Positions 16,939 through 25,857 of a DNA stretch of 64,000 bases are shown one piece after another. The DNA comes from JASLBX01 sp035762665 (GTDB lineage: Bacteria; Actinomycetota; Actinomycetes; Jiangellales; Jiangellaceae), in NCBI GenBank assembly GCA_035762665.1, contig DASTNZ010000152.1:1-64000 (forward strand), in the 5' to 3' direction. The translations under genes and the position numbers were made by a program. The notes below the pieces were generated by a model. It was not told the origin of the DNA. It saw only the letters and a program-made list of their open reading frames with translations, and searched no databases. Numbering within the stretch: the stretch's first letter is position 1; each line of letters opens with the position of its first letter.

Positions 16939-17157
16939 CGGACCCGCGACCCCTGGATGGCATAGATCCGGGCTCACAGGAACGGGCTCGCTGATTGGTT
17001 AGCGGAGTGGGATCCTGGCCTGGCGTGCGGCCTGCTGGCCGCCGAGTCAGCACCGTGACGAGGTTGCGCTCGCTGCCGATCACGGTGATTCTGAATCCTG
17101 TCTCACTGCGGGATTGTGGAGCGACGGACCGGAGGTTGTCCGGGGCGAGGAGGGGTC

Positions 17158-20100
17158 GTGGTCGCCGCGCCTGCGGGTCGGAGTGCGAGTGTTGTCGAGC
17201 TGTCCAAGCGGTACGGTGAAGAACCGGTGACGTCCGGGCAGCTGGTGAACGACCTGGTCGCCCTCCATCCGCGTTACGCTGGCCGGCGGGCTGCCGAGGT
17301 TCTCCCGCACTGGCCGGAGCCAGCCCGCCGACGCTCCACAGAGGCCTGGTTGACTGCCTGCGAGCGGTTGCTTGTCGACGACGCTGGTGGGCTGAATGGC
17401 CAGCTCGTGATCTTGCTGCTGGCCCTGCTCGACCCGCCAACGGGGCGGGCGATGACCGAAAGCGGCCTGGTTGCCTCGCTGTTGGCCGGGTACGTGGTCG
17501 TGGACGACGAGCCCGAAGCACGGCTCGCTGGCATTCTTGACCCGGTCGCGGCGGCGCCCGGAGTGCGCGCGTCGCCGCTGATCGCGACGATGTACGGCCT
17601 GGACTCGCCGTCACGGCTTCCGACGATCTCGGGCGGCGCGGCCGAGGTCAGCGGCCTGTGCTGGCCCTGGGCGCTCGGGCCGGTGCTGGCATACGGCGAC
17701 GGCTCTGTCGAGCAAGTCGAGACAGGAATCCATGCGACCTCCGGCATCACCGAGCCGGTAAGCGTCGGCGCGGACAGTGTGCGCATCGTGGTTTACCAGC
17801 GGCGCGGGGCGGGCGAGGCGACGCTTCCATGGAGTGGGACGCCGTCCACCGTCGAATCGGGTGCCTCCGGAGGGACGGCCCTGCGGGTGGTATCACGATC
17901 GGGCCAGACCTCGGTCTGGTATGAACCCGCCGATCGTGCGATCCACCTCACCCGTCTAGAGCAGGCCGACGGTGACAACTCGCCAGTGAGCTACGCATTG
18001 CCGGAAGGTGTCGACGAACCCGTGGCCATGGCCGTCACCGATGATGGGCAGCAGGTCCTCACCGTTGACGACATGGGTCGTCTGACCTGGTGGGGTCCCG
18101 ACTCGGAAGTGTCACCGTGGACGTGGAATCACCCATGGACCACCGGACCGGTTCGGCCGGGAGGAGGGTTGGATGTCGACCCGTCGGGCCGGCTTGCTGC
18201 TATGGGTACTGCGGATGGTCGAGTACTGCTCGTCCATCGCCCGGCTACCGGTCCGCTCGTGCTGCTCGGTGACCTCCCACCGCCTGAGGGCAGCACCTCG
18301 CCAGTCGAGGCCGTCGCCCTCAGCCCGGACGCTGCCGGGTTGCTCGTCCAGCGGGGCCCCCGCGTGGACCGCTATGACCTGCGGCTCGGCGCCGACCGCC
18401 TCCGCAGCGGCTACCTCAACGACCTCGCCTCCCGGGGGCGCGACTACCTGGAGCTGGAGAACGACGTCGAGGCCTTGGCCATGCTCGTGACCTCCCGCCA
18501 GCTCGAGCCACCGCTGTCGATCGGTCTGTTCGGGGACTGGGGGACGGGCAAGTCGTTCTTCATCACCCGCCTGCGTCAGCGGGTGGAGACCCTCAGCCGG
18601 GAGGCTCGCGACAGTGGACTCCCCCAGCACCAGATCGACTACTGGAAGCACGTCCGCTGCCTGGAGTTCAACGCTTGGACGTTCGCCGAGGCCAACCTGT
18701 GGGCGAGTCTGATGGAATCCGTGCTTGCCACGATGGCCGCGCGACCGGTCGCCTCGGTTGGTCGGGTCAAGGGAAGGCCGCTTAGCGGAACCGCACTACT
18801 GGACCAGCGGCGAGAACAGTCAGTTGCTGACCTCAGCGCCTCCCGACGACGAGCCCTGCGGGCTCGGATCGTCCTGGGTGTGGTCGTGGTGGCTGCGCTC
18901 GCCCTCGGCACCCTGTTGATCACCGGGGCCGCCGCTGGTCGTCTCGAACAGTGGTGGGCTTGGCTGGCCGCTCTCGGCGCGGCCATCGCAGGGTACGTCA
19001 CTGTGGTCGTCTCCCTCAGCCGGTCCACAACCGACGTGTCAGGGATCGCGGCGCGACTCGCCCAGCCTTTCCGCGAGTGGCGCGAGGGAGAGCGCCAGCT
19101 CCGGGACGCTGTGAACGAGGCAGAGCGTCTGAACCGGATCGCCGAGGACCCAGCGCTTCTCGTCACTGATTACATCGCAGGCCGCCGTGGCTCGGGTGAC
19201 TACCGGAAGCACCTTGGCCTGGTCGGGATGGTCCGCGAGGATCTCGAGCGCATCGATACGGCGGTCACCGAGGCGAACGAGGCAGTGGCCCCGGCGGTCG
19301 GGCCCCCAACTTCAAAGGAGCTGGAGAGCGAGGAGCGCCTCAATCGGATCGTCGTCTTCATCGACGACCTCGACCGCTGCCCGCCGCCACGGGTGGTGGA
19401 GGTGCTGGAGGCGGTGCACCTCCTGCTCGCGTACCGGCTCTTTGTCGTCGTCCTCGCGGTCGATTCGCGCTGGCTGCAGCAGTCGCTGCGGGCCCACTAC
19501 CGCGACCTCCTGGCTGGAGAGCGAGCCGGCGCAGCCACGCCGCTGGACTACCTCGAGAAGATCGTGCAGCTGCCCTACCAGCTGCCGCGGATGACGCGCG
19601 GCCAGGCGACAACGATGATCAGTGAGCTCGTGGGCGCCGATGACGTCCTCGATGACCGGGCCACGCCGAGGGCGTCAGTACGGGCTGGTCCCCCAGTGGG
19701 AGGCGTGGGTCCTGCGAACGGCGTACCGGCGACCGAGGGCGGGACACCGCAGCGGCGGTTACCGACCGTCGACCTGGAGCCGGAGGGCCTGCACGTGTCG
19801 GCAGACGAGGCCCGCTGGCTGGCCGGCTTGGCTCCGCTGGTCGGGTCGACGCCTCGTACGGTCAAGAGATTCGTCAACGGCTACCGCGTCATCAAGGCAC
19901 GCAGCACCCAGCCGCGAGTTTTCGCCGCCGACCTGGGCCCGGACTCCGAGTACCGGCTGGCCGCGTTCCTGCTGGCTGTGCTCGTGGGTTGCGAGGAGTA
20001 CGCAGTCGGATTCGTCGCCGCTCTGCGTTCCGGCCGCCAGTCGACGCTCGGACAGGTGCTCGACGCGGTCCGCGGGCATGGGATCGCCAAGTCGCAGCAC

Positions 20101-20214
20101 GACCAGATCAGGTCGTGGGCAATCGCCAACGGCTGGCTCGACCGGTCCGTCCAGCCGCTCAATCGGACCATGGATCACGTCGGCCGGTTCTCGTTCGTGG
20201 ACATGTTCGGGTAG
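17158..20214 (+). CDS. KAP-family P-loop NTPase with N-terminal propeller-like region
   Basis: This protein of about 1,018 residues begins with a helical region (1-130). Next comes a beta-rich, repeat-like region (about 150-430, with M-A-V-T-D-D-G-Q-Q-V-L-T-V and V-A-L-S-P-D-A-A-G-L-L) that reads like WD/beta-propeller blades. A KAP NTPase domain follows, with Walker A G-D-W-G-T-G-K-S (459-466), F-N-A-W-T-F-A-E-A-N-L-W, and Walker B R-I-V-V-F-I-D-D-L-D-R (730-740). Two TM helices (about 571-593 and 599-621) are inserted between them, as is typical of KAP proteins. KAP members include the phage-exclusion protein PifA. GTG 17158 follows GAGGAGGGG; GTG 17116 is an alternative start. Confidence 0.85.
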   Translation: MVAAPAGRSASVVELSKRYGEEPVTSGQLVNDLVALHPRYAGRRAAEVLPHWPEPARRRSTEAWLTACERLLVDDAGGLNGQLVILLLALLDPPTGRAMTESGLVASLLAGYVVVDDEPEARLAGILDPVAAAPGVRASPLIATMYGLDSPSRLPTISGGAAEVSGLCWPWALGPVLAYGDGSVEQVETGIHATSGITEPVSVGADSVRIVVYQRRGAGEATLPWSGTPSTVESGASGGTALRVVSRSGQTSVWYEPADRAIHLTRLEQADGDNSPVSYALPEGVDEPVAMAVTDDGQQVLTVDDMGRLTWWGPDSEVSPWTWNHPWTTGPVRPGGGLDVDPSGRLAAMGTADGRVLLVHRPATGPLVLLGDLPPPEGSTSPVEAVALSPDAAGLLVQRGPRVDRYDLRLGADRLRSGYLNDLASRGRDYLELENDVEALAMLVTSRQLEPPLSIGLFGDWGTGKSFFITRLRQRVETLSREARDSGLPQHQIDYWKHVRCLEFNAWTFAEANLWASLMESVLATMAARPVASVGRVKGRPLSGTALLDQRREQSVADLSASRRRALRARIVLGVVVVAALALGTLLITGAAAGRLEQWWAWLAALGAAIAGYVTVVVSLSRSTTDVSGIAARLAQPFREWREGERQLRDAVNEAERLNRIAEDPALLVTDYIAGRRGSGDYRKHLGLVGMVREDLERIDTAVTEANEAVAPAVGPPTSKELESEERLNRIVVFIDDLDRCPPPRVVEVLEAVHLLLAYRLFVVVLAVDSRWLQQSLRAHYRDLLAGERAGAATPLDYLEKIVQLPYQLPRMTRGQATTMISELVGADDVLDDRATPRASVRAGPPVGGVGPANGVPATEGGTPQRRLPTVDLEPEGLHVSADEARWLAGLAPLVGSTPRTVKRFVNGYRVIKARSTQPRVFAADLGPDSEYRLAAFLLAVLVGCEEYAVGFVAALRSGRQSTLGQVLDAVRGHGIAKSQHDQIRSWAIANGWLDRSVQPLNRTMDHVGRFSFVDMFG

Positions 20215-20247
20215 GTCCGCGGCCGCGTCACGCGACCAAGGCGAGCG

Positions 20248-20979
20248 TCACGGGTATCGCAGCTGCTCTTCCCAGCCGGCCGGGCGCCCTTCGGGTGTCA
20301 GGTCGAACAGGTTCCAGAGCGGCTCGAGGGTTCCGATGTGGCGGGGATCTTGCCCGGGGTCGCTTGGTGCGTACAGGAGCTCCGAGCCCCAGAAATGGCG
20401 GATCGTCTCGCCGTCGCGGTGGAACACGTTGAGCATCGGCATCTGGGATCCGTCCGCGGTCTCGCTGTGATAGTCGCGTTTATAGGTGTTCCCCGCCGAG
20501 GACAACAGCCGCAGCCGTCGCCAGCCACGCTCCTTGGCAAAGGCAAGGATGCGCGACAGCGGCGCCTTCCCCACGGCCACGAAGTTGATCCGCTGCGTGA
20601 CATGCTCGGCGGCACCATCAAGCTGATCGAGCATCGCGGTGCACGATGGGCATGGAGACTCCACGAGCGGCAGCAGCGCCGTCTGACCGGTCGCGGGGCC
20701 TGGTCGTTCGTCGCCGGGGTGCCGGGGGAACATGAAGCTGTAGATCACCAGTGACTCCTTGCCGGGCGCGAACAGCTCCGAAAGGCGCACGTCGGTTGGG
20801 GTGCCGTCCGCCCCTGCCCCCTGGAAGACGTAGTCCACGGGGACGATGCCGCCGGGCGGCAGCTCGCGCCGGGCGGCAGCCACCGCCTCCATGGCACGGC
20901 GTAGCTCGATCTCTTGCTCCAGCAGCGCATCACGCGCCGCCCTGTACTCGGGTGATTCTCCTGGAAACGAAATGCTCAC
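20248..20979 (-). CDS. DUF899 thioredoxin-like protein
   Basis: A 243-aa protein of the DUF899 (AhpC/TSA-like fold) family. The N-terminal helix Y-R-A-A-R-D-A-L-L-E-Q-E-I-E-L-R-R precedes L-P-P-G-G, V-D-Y-V-F-Q-G, L-S-E-L-F and L-V-I-Y-S-F-M-F-P-R. The redox-type segment is S-P-C-P-S-C-T-A-M-L near residue 108. The end carries N-V-F-H-R-D-G-E-T-I-R-H-F-W-G-S-E-L. Members are common in actinomycetes and have no established reaction. The gene is convergent with the KAP gene 33 bp away. Confidence 0.87.
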   Translation of the reverse strand: MSISFPGESPEYRAARDALLEQEIELRRAMEAVAAARRELPPGGIVPVDYVFQGAGADGTPTDVRLSELFAPGKESLVIYSFMFPRHPGDERPGPATGQTALLPLVESPCPSCTAMLDQLDGAAEHVTQRINFVAVGKAPLSRILAFAKERGWRRLRLLSSAGNTYKRDYHSETADGSQMPMLNVFHRDGETIRHFWGSELLYAPSDPGQDPRHIGTLEPLWNLFDLTPEGRPAGWEEQLRYP

Positions 20980-21204
20980 GCTTCTTCCACTCTCTCATCG
21001 GGATAGACCAAAGAAAGGCTTGAAACTCATCACTGCCCACCGCAACTCTCCAGCTGCTGGATCCGGCCGGAGTGGTCGGCGTCGATTCGCGCTGGAACTG
21101 ACCTCAAATGTCGACAGAGCGGGACGCTAGGTTCGTCGTCAACAGCGGATAGTCGGCAAGTCCCATTGCAGCAAGCCACGGATGCCGGCACGAGAGGACT
21201 GACC

Positions 21205-22110
21205 ATGAGCAGCGGGAGCCCATGGACCATCGCCGTACTCGGACCCGGCGGCGTCGGCGGGCTGCTGGCCGCACTGGCCGCCCGTGCCGGGCACCGGGTC
21301 ATATGTCTTGCCAGTGAGGAGACCGCCAAGGCGTTGAGCCGGGACGGCATACAGGTGCGCAGCCGCCAGTTCGGAGAGTTCACCGCACGGGTCGAGGCCG
21401 ATACCGAACTGCGCGAGCCGGTCGACGTGTGCCTGATCACGGTCAAGCAGACCGCCTTGGGTCCGGCTCTGCAACGGATACCGCCCGAGAAGCTCGGCGA
21501 AGGCCTCATCGTGCCACTGCTCAACGGCGTCGAGCACCCGGACGTCCTGCGCCGGCGGTACCGCCCGGATCTGGTCGCGCCGAGTGTGATCCGGGTCGAA
21601 TCCACCCGGGTCGCGCCGGGGACCATCGAGCACGGCAGCCCCTTCGTCGAGGTTGATCTGGCCAGCGCCACGGCAAAGCGTGAACGCCTCGATGTGGTGG
21701 CCGAGATGCTCACCGCCGCCGGTATCCCTACCAAGGTGCAGGACAGCGAGACGGCCACCCTGTGGGCAAAGATGACCTTCCTCGCTCCCCTGGCGCTGCT
21801 GACCACCCGTTACCGGCTCACAACCGGCGACCTGCGAACCCAACGACGAGACGAGTTGCTAGCCGTGATTGAAGAAACCGCTGCGGTAAGCCGCGCCGCC
21901 GGCGCCCCGGCGGATGCAGAGGCAACGCTGCGGTTCTACGACAGCCTGCCTGCGGGCATGAAATCGTCGATGCAGCGTGACGCCGAAGCGGGCCGCCCCT
22001 CGGAGCTAGACGCCATCGGCGGGGCGCTGCTGCGAGCCGCGAAGCGGCACGGCGTCGCGGTGCCCGTCGCCACCAGACTGGTCGCCGACCTCACTGGAGC
22101 CGGTCACTGA
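21205..22110 (+). CDS. panE: 2-dehydropantoate 2-reductase (ketopantoate reductase) family
   Basis: A 301-aa cytosolic enzyme of the ApbA/PanE family, which reduces ketopantoate to pantoate with NADPH in coenzyme A synthesis. The Rossmann motif V-L-G-P-G-G-V-G-G-L-L-A lies at the N-terminus. The catalytic lysine is probably in L-I-T-V-K-Q-T-A near residue 76. The family 'N-G-V' loop is L-L-N-G-V-E-H-P, and the C-terminal domain has the W-A-K-M-T-F-L-A-P-L helix and M-K-S-S-M-Q-R-D-A-E-A-G. ATG 21205 fits the glycine motif. Many actinomycetes have several paralogues, so it may serve another 2-oxo acid. No pan genes are adjacent. Confidence 0.85.
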   Translation: MSSGSPWTIAVLGPGGVGGLLAALAARAGHRVICLASEETAKALSRDGIQVRSRQFGEFTARVEADTELREPVDVCLITVKQTALGPALQRIPPEKLGEGLIVPLLNGVEHPDVLRRRYRPDLVAPSVIRVESTRVAPGTIEHGSPFVEVDLASATAKRERLDVVAEMLTAAGIPTKVQDSETATLWAKMTFLAPLALLTTRYRLTTGDLRTQRRDELLAVIEETAAVSRAAGAPADAEATLRFYDSLPAGMKSSMQRDAEAGRPSELDAIGGALLRAAKRHGVAVPVATRLVADLTGAGH

Positions 22111-22258
22111 TCAGCGGCGCTGCAAGGACAGCTGGGCCTGGACACCCGAGCGCTACGTCTTGGCCGCCGGCTGAACCCCCATCCGTATCACGACGTGGAA
22201 AGGATCAAGAGATACGACCTAGGGGTTTACAGCCGACCAAGTCAGGAGGAGTCTCTAG
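22111..22258. other. Upstream region of the M36 protease transcript
   Basis: Untranslated region between panE-like gene and the leader ORF. The strong AGGAGG at 22244-22249 belongs to the leader ORF and not to the protease start. Confidence 0.4.
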
Positions 22259-22309
22259 ATGGCCATGGACCCACAACGCCCGATGAAGTGCGGTGATGCA
22301 GATGCGTAG
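22259..22309 (+). CDS. Short leader ORF overlapping the M36 protease start
   Basis: A 16-codon ORF (M-A-M-D-P-Q-R-P-M-K-C-G-D-A-D-A) begins at ATG 22259, 9 bp behind a perfect AGGAGG, and ends in TAG at 22307-22309. The protease start (ATG 22296 or 22302) lies inside it in another frame and has no Shine-Dalgarno of its own. The arrangement suggests translational coupling: ribosomes finishing the leader restart at the protease. The peptide has no recognised similarity. It could simply be a regulatory mini-ORF and not a functional product. Confidence 0.45.
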   Translation: MAMDPQRPMKCGDADA

Positions 22310-25232
22310 GTCGTTCGTCACGTCCGGCTTGGCCGCCGTCGTCACGCTTGGAGTACTTGCCGTCGGCAACTCTCCAGGCAGCCTCGCGGCCCCCGACAAC
22401 GAGAGCCCGTCGGCACCAGGAGAGGCTGGCTTGCTCAGAGCCGGTGCGGGGCAGGACAAGGACAACCGGGAAGGCCGTGTCGAGCCCACGGCCCGCCAGC
22501 GTGCCTTGGCGGCCGCCGTGGATGCGCGAGCCAGGTTCAACAATCTCGGCACACCCGGAACGCTCACCTCTACTGGCCGCCCGCTAGCTTCGGGTCTGCC
22601 GGTCGAGCCTGTTGCAGCCGCCCGCGCCTACATTGCGGCGAACAGAGACCTGTTAGGCCTGACGCCGCGCGCGGCGAATTCCCTCCAGGTCGTCACCGTG
22701 ACGCCCATGGGCGAAGGAGCAGCCGTTCTGCTGCAACAGCGGTTTGGCAACCTGGCTGCCGGATACGACGGACTTCTCGTGGTCGGCGTGCGCGACGGAG
22801 CGGTCTACCACGTCAGCGGGTCATTGGCCCGTGATGCCGCGCAGCCGCAGCCGGCGACACTGTCGCAACAGGAGGCGGCGCGGATCGCCGCCCGGGACGC
22901 CGGCGTGGGGACGAGCGCGGTTCGAGACGTCGAACTGGTCGCGGTGCCCACTCCCGAGGCCGGAGCGCGGGCCGCGTACCAGGTTCTCATCATCGATGGT
23001 GAAGCCGCAGCAGAGCCGGTCGCCTTCAACACCTACATCGATGCTCGCGACGGCACCCTGCTGGTACGCGAAGACATCGTCGACTACGACGTGGACAACC
23101 CGGAGTGGGACGTATTCCCGAACACACCACCAGTCGACTACTCCTCGACCGACACCCGAGTGCGCTGGTGCTTCGCGCCCGGACCCGGCTGTGACGAAGT
23201 GGTCGGCACCCCTGCATCGCCTCTGGCATGGGACGTCGACCCGTCCAACCTGAGGCCCTCTGAGACGACGGTGGGCAACAACGCCATCGCTGTCCACAAC
23301 TGGTTCACCAACAATCCGTTCAAGGTGGGCCACGAGACGGCGACTCCGAGCCCGACCCGTGAGTACGCATACGCGTGGACGAACCAGTGGCTCGAGGAGA
23401 AATGCTCGCCGGCGGTCTTCGAGACCCCGCAGCGCAACGACATCGATGCCGCCCGGGCGAACCTGTTCGCAGGGCACAATCGGATGCACGACTGGTCCTA
23501 CCACCTTGGCTTCACGGAGACGACGTTCAACCTGCAGGACGACAACTTCAACCTAGGTGGCAAGGGGAACGACCCGGAGCAGGGCAATGCCCAGGCCGGT
23601 GGCGTGACCGGAGGTCCTCCCACCTTCGCCGCGCGCGACAACGCCAACCAGATCACCCCGCCCGACGGGCAACGGCCAATCACCAACATGTACCTGTGGC
23701 AGCCGATCGCCGGCGCGTTCTATGCGCCGTGTGTCGACGGCGACTACGACATGACGGTGATCGCACACGAGTACACCCATGCCATCACCAACCGCATGGT
23801 CGCCGGACCGAAGGCAGGGCTGAGCTCGCCGCAGGGCATGAGCGAGAGCTGGTCGGACCTGCTCGCGATGGAGTACCTCGCCGAGCACGGCTACGCGCAG
23901 CCCGGGATCCGCGCGTTCACCATCGGCGAGTACGTCACCCAGGATGCGATCGCCGGGATCCGCAACTACAACATGAGCGCCAGCCCGCTTAACTACAGCA
24001 GCGTCGATTACGACTTCGTCGGCCTTCAGGTTCACGCTTCCGGTGAGCTGTGGAGCGCGGCCAACTTCGACATCAGGTCCGCGATGATCGACAAGTACGG
24101 CGCGGGAACTGCCGCGGTGCAGAAGTCGTGCGCCAACGGGCAGACCCCAGTGACCCAGTGCCCCGGTAACAGGCGCTGGGTGCAGCTGGTGTTCGACTCG
24201 TTCCTGCTCATGGCGCAGAGCCAGGTGAGCATGGTCGACGCACGCGACGCGTTGCTTGCGGCCGACTTCATCCGGTTCAACGGCGTGGACCTCGACCTCA
24301 TGTGGAACGCATTCGCCAAGCGCGGGCTCGGTGAGAACGCAGTCAGCAACGGCCACACCGATCCCAACCCGACGCCCAGCTTCGCCTCGCCCTTCGCGAA
24401 CGAGGCCACCCTCACATTCTCTCCGGAGGACGAGAGTGGCCAGCCGGTCGAGGGCGCGCAGTTGTTCGTCGGCCGCTACCAGGCGCGAGCAGTGGCGGTT
24501 GCGGACACCAATCCGGGTACGGCGCTGACGGACTCTGTGTCCCTCGTCCCTGGTTCGTATGAGTTCGTGGCCCGGGCACCCGGCCATGGTCTGGTGCGGA
24601 TCGGTCCGGTCACGGTTTCCGCTGGCCAGCAACTGGACTTGGCTGTGCACATGCCGACCAACCTGGCCTCCGCTGCCGCCGGCGCGACCGCTGCAGGAGA
24701 CGGTGTCAATATTGCTCGGCTGATCGACGACAATGAAGCGACGAACTGGGCGTCCATCGGTGCCCCCGTCGCCGGCAAGGGCGTCGTCGTTGATCTCGCC
24801 GGCGACCGGCACCGGGTGACCAGGGTGCAGGTCAGTGCGATGCTGCGGCCCGCGATCACGGGCGATCCTGATCCGGGTACGCAGAACCGGTTCTCCGCGC
24901 TTAGACAGTTCCGTGTCCTCGCGTGCAACGCGGTCGGAAGCGTGGACTGCACCGACGCGGACGACTACACGCCGGTCTTCACCAGCACTGCGGACGCGTT
25001 CCCCTCGGTCGCACCGCGGCCGCGGGCGCCGGAGTTGATCCTGAGGACGTTCGACATCCCGGACGTCAACGCCACGCACCTGCGTTTCGAGGTGGTCACC
25101 AACCAGTGCACAGGTGCCCCGGACTACGCCGGCGAGCAGGACGCAGACCCGAGAGCGGGCACAGACTGCAGGACGAACAGCCCTCAGGGCGGTATCGTCC
25201 GCGCCGCGGAGTTCCAGGCCTTCGCGGACTAG
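22296..25232 (+). CDS. Secreted M36 (fungalysin) zinc metalloprotease
   Basis: This protein of about 978 residues is secreted and extracellular. A signal peptide is present (M-R-R-S-F-V-T-S-G-L-A-A-V-V-T-L-G-V-L-A-V-G near the N-terminus). The FTP/PepSY-like propeptide spans about 60-270. The M36 catalytic domain contains V-I-A-H-E-Y-T-H-A-I-T-N (HExxH near 490), and downstream G-M-S-E-S-W-S-D-L supplies the third zinc ligand Glu. After about residue 690 comes a beta domain, then a C-terminal F5/8 type C (discoidin-like) region with N-I-A-R-L-I-D-D-N-E-A-T-N-W and an F-D-I-P-D strand. Fungalysins digest extracellular protein. ATG 22302 is an alternative start. A strong terminator follows. Confidence 0.92.
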   Translation: MQMRRSFVTSGLAAVVTLGVLAVGNSPGSLAAPDNESPSAPGEAGLLRAGAGQDKDNREGRVEPTARQRALAAAVDARARFNNLGTPGTLTSTGRPLASGLPVEPVAAARAYIAANRDLLGLTPRAANSLQVVTVTPMGEGAAVLLQQRFGNLAAGYDGLLVVGVRDGAVYHVSGSLARDAAQPQPATLSQQEAARIAARDAGVGTSAVRDVELVAVPTPEAGARAAYQVLIIDGEAAAEPVAFNTYIDARDGTLLVREDIVDYDVDNPEWDVFPNTPPVDYSSTDTRVRWCFAPGPGCDEVVGTPASPLAWDVDPSNLRPSETTVGNNAIAVHNWFTNNPFKVGHETATPSPTREYAYAWTNQWLEEKCSPAVFETPQRNDIDAARANLFAGHNRMHDWSYHLGFTETTFNLQDDNFNLGGKGNDPEQGNAQAGGVTGGPPTFAARDNANQITPPDGQRPITNMYLWQPIAGAFYAPCVDGDYDMTVIAHEYTHAITNRMVAGPKAGLSSPQGMSESWSDLLAMEYLAEHGYAQPGIRAFTIGEYVTQDAIAGIRNYNMSASPLNYSSVDYDFVGLQVHASGELWSAANFDIRSAMIDKYGAGTAAVQKSCANGQTPVTQCPGNRRWVQLVFDSFLLMAQSQVSMVDARDALLAADFIRFNGVDLDLMWNAFAKRGLGENAVSNGHTDPNPTPSFASPFANEATLTFSPEDESGQPVEGAQLFVGRYQARAVAVADTNPGTALTDSVSLVPGSYEFVARAPGHGLVRIGPVTVSAGQQLDLAVHMPTNLASAAAGATAAGDGVNIARLIDDNEATNWASIGAPVAGKGVVVDLAGDRHRVTRVQVSAMLRPAITGDPDPGTQNRFSALRQFRVLACNAVGSVDCTDADDYTPVFTSTADAFPSVAPRPRAPELILRTFDIPDVNATHLRFEVVTNQCTGAPDYAGEQDADPRAGTDCRTNSPQGGIVRAAEFQAFAD

Positions 25233-25242
25233 CGACGGCGGC

Positions 25243-25280
25243 GTTGCCTCCGGCCAGTGCTCACACTGGCCGGAGGCAAC
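25243..25280 (+). terminator. Strong hairpin terminator after the M36 protease gene
   Basis: A perfect 17-bp stem (GTTGCCTCCGGCCAGTG at 25243-25259 with its complement at 25264-25280) with a CTCA loop begins 10 bp behind the protease stop codon. There is no U-tract, as is usual in high-GC actinomycetes. Confidence 0.88.
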
Positions 25281-25379
25281 GGCGTAAGGTCAAAACTCGA
25301 TCGGTACAAGCGAGATGAGCCGTCTGGATGCCTCGGCTAATGACTGTAGTCAGTGGTCGGGTCTAGCGTTTCGAGGGTG

Positions 25380-25817
25380 ATGTTCTGGCAGTTGACCATC
25401 GACGCGAATGATCCGGCCCGGCTAGCGCGCTTCTGGGCACGGGCACTGGGCTACCAGCCGGCGCCGCCGGCGGAGCCAGACACAACCTGGTACGCGCACT
25501 ACCGCGCCCGACTGGGCGACGAGGCGGCCTTCGACGACCGCCTCTTCGATCCGGCAGGGCTCCGCCCGCCAATCTGGTTCCAGGAAGTACCCGAGACCAA
25601 GGCGGGCAAGAACCGGCTCCACCTCGACCTGTACCCCACCGGCCGCGACAACACATTGCCGCTCCCTCGGCGGATCGAGATCATCGAGGCCAAGGTCGCG
25701 GAGCTGGTCGCCCTGGGCGCGAGCATCAAGCGGCGCACCCGGCTCGACGACCCCGACGACCCGATCTACTACGTGGTCGTGCACGACCCAGAGGGCAACG
25801 AGTTCTGCGTTAGCTAA
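25380..25817 (+). CDS. VOC-family (glyoxalase-like) protein
   Basis: A protein of about 145 residues of the large actinobacterial 'VOC/glyoxalase-like' group: M-F-W-Q-L-T-I-D-A-N-D-P-A-R-L-A-R-F-W-A-R-A-L-G-Y at the N-terminus, I-W-F-Q-E-V-P-E-T-K-A-G-K-N-R-L-H-L-D-L in the middle, and the closing V-V-V-H-D-P-E-G-N-E-F-C-V. The conserved H-L-D-L and E-F-C-V segments mark it clearly. The substrate is unknown. ATG 25380 fits the family start; GTG 25353 extends the protein by nine residues. The SDR gene follows 40 bp downstream, so the two may be one unit. Confidence 0.87.
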   Translation: MFWQLTIDANDPARLARFWARALGYQPAPPAEPDTTWYAHYRARLGDEAAFDDRLFDPAGLRPPIWFQEVPETKAGKNRLHLDLYPTGRDNTLPLPRRIEIIEAKVAELVALGASIKRRTRLDDPDDPIYYVVVHDPEGNEFCVS

Positions 25818-25857
25818 GCGGTGGCACAGACGCCACAAGTGACGCGGAGGTTTCAGA

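Noticed and set aside
23553..25079. 508-codon minus-strand ORF inside the M36 protease gene
   Set aside because: It is antisense to a gene with signal peptide, HExxH and further motifs. Its own product has no recognisable features.
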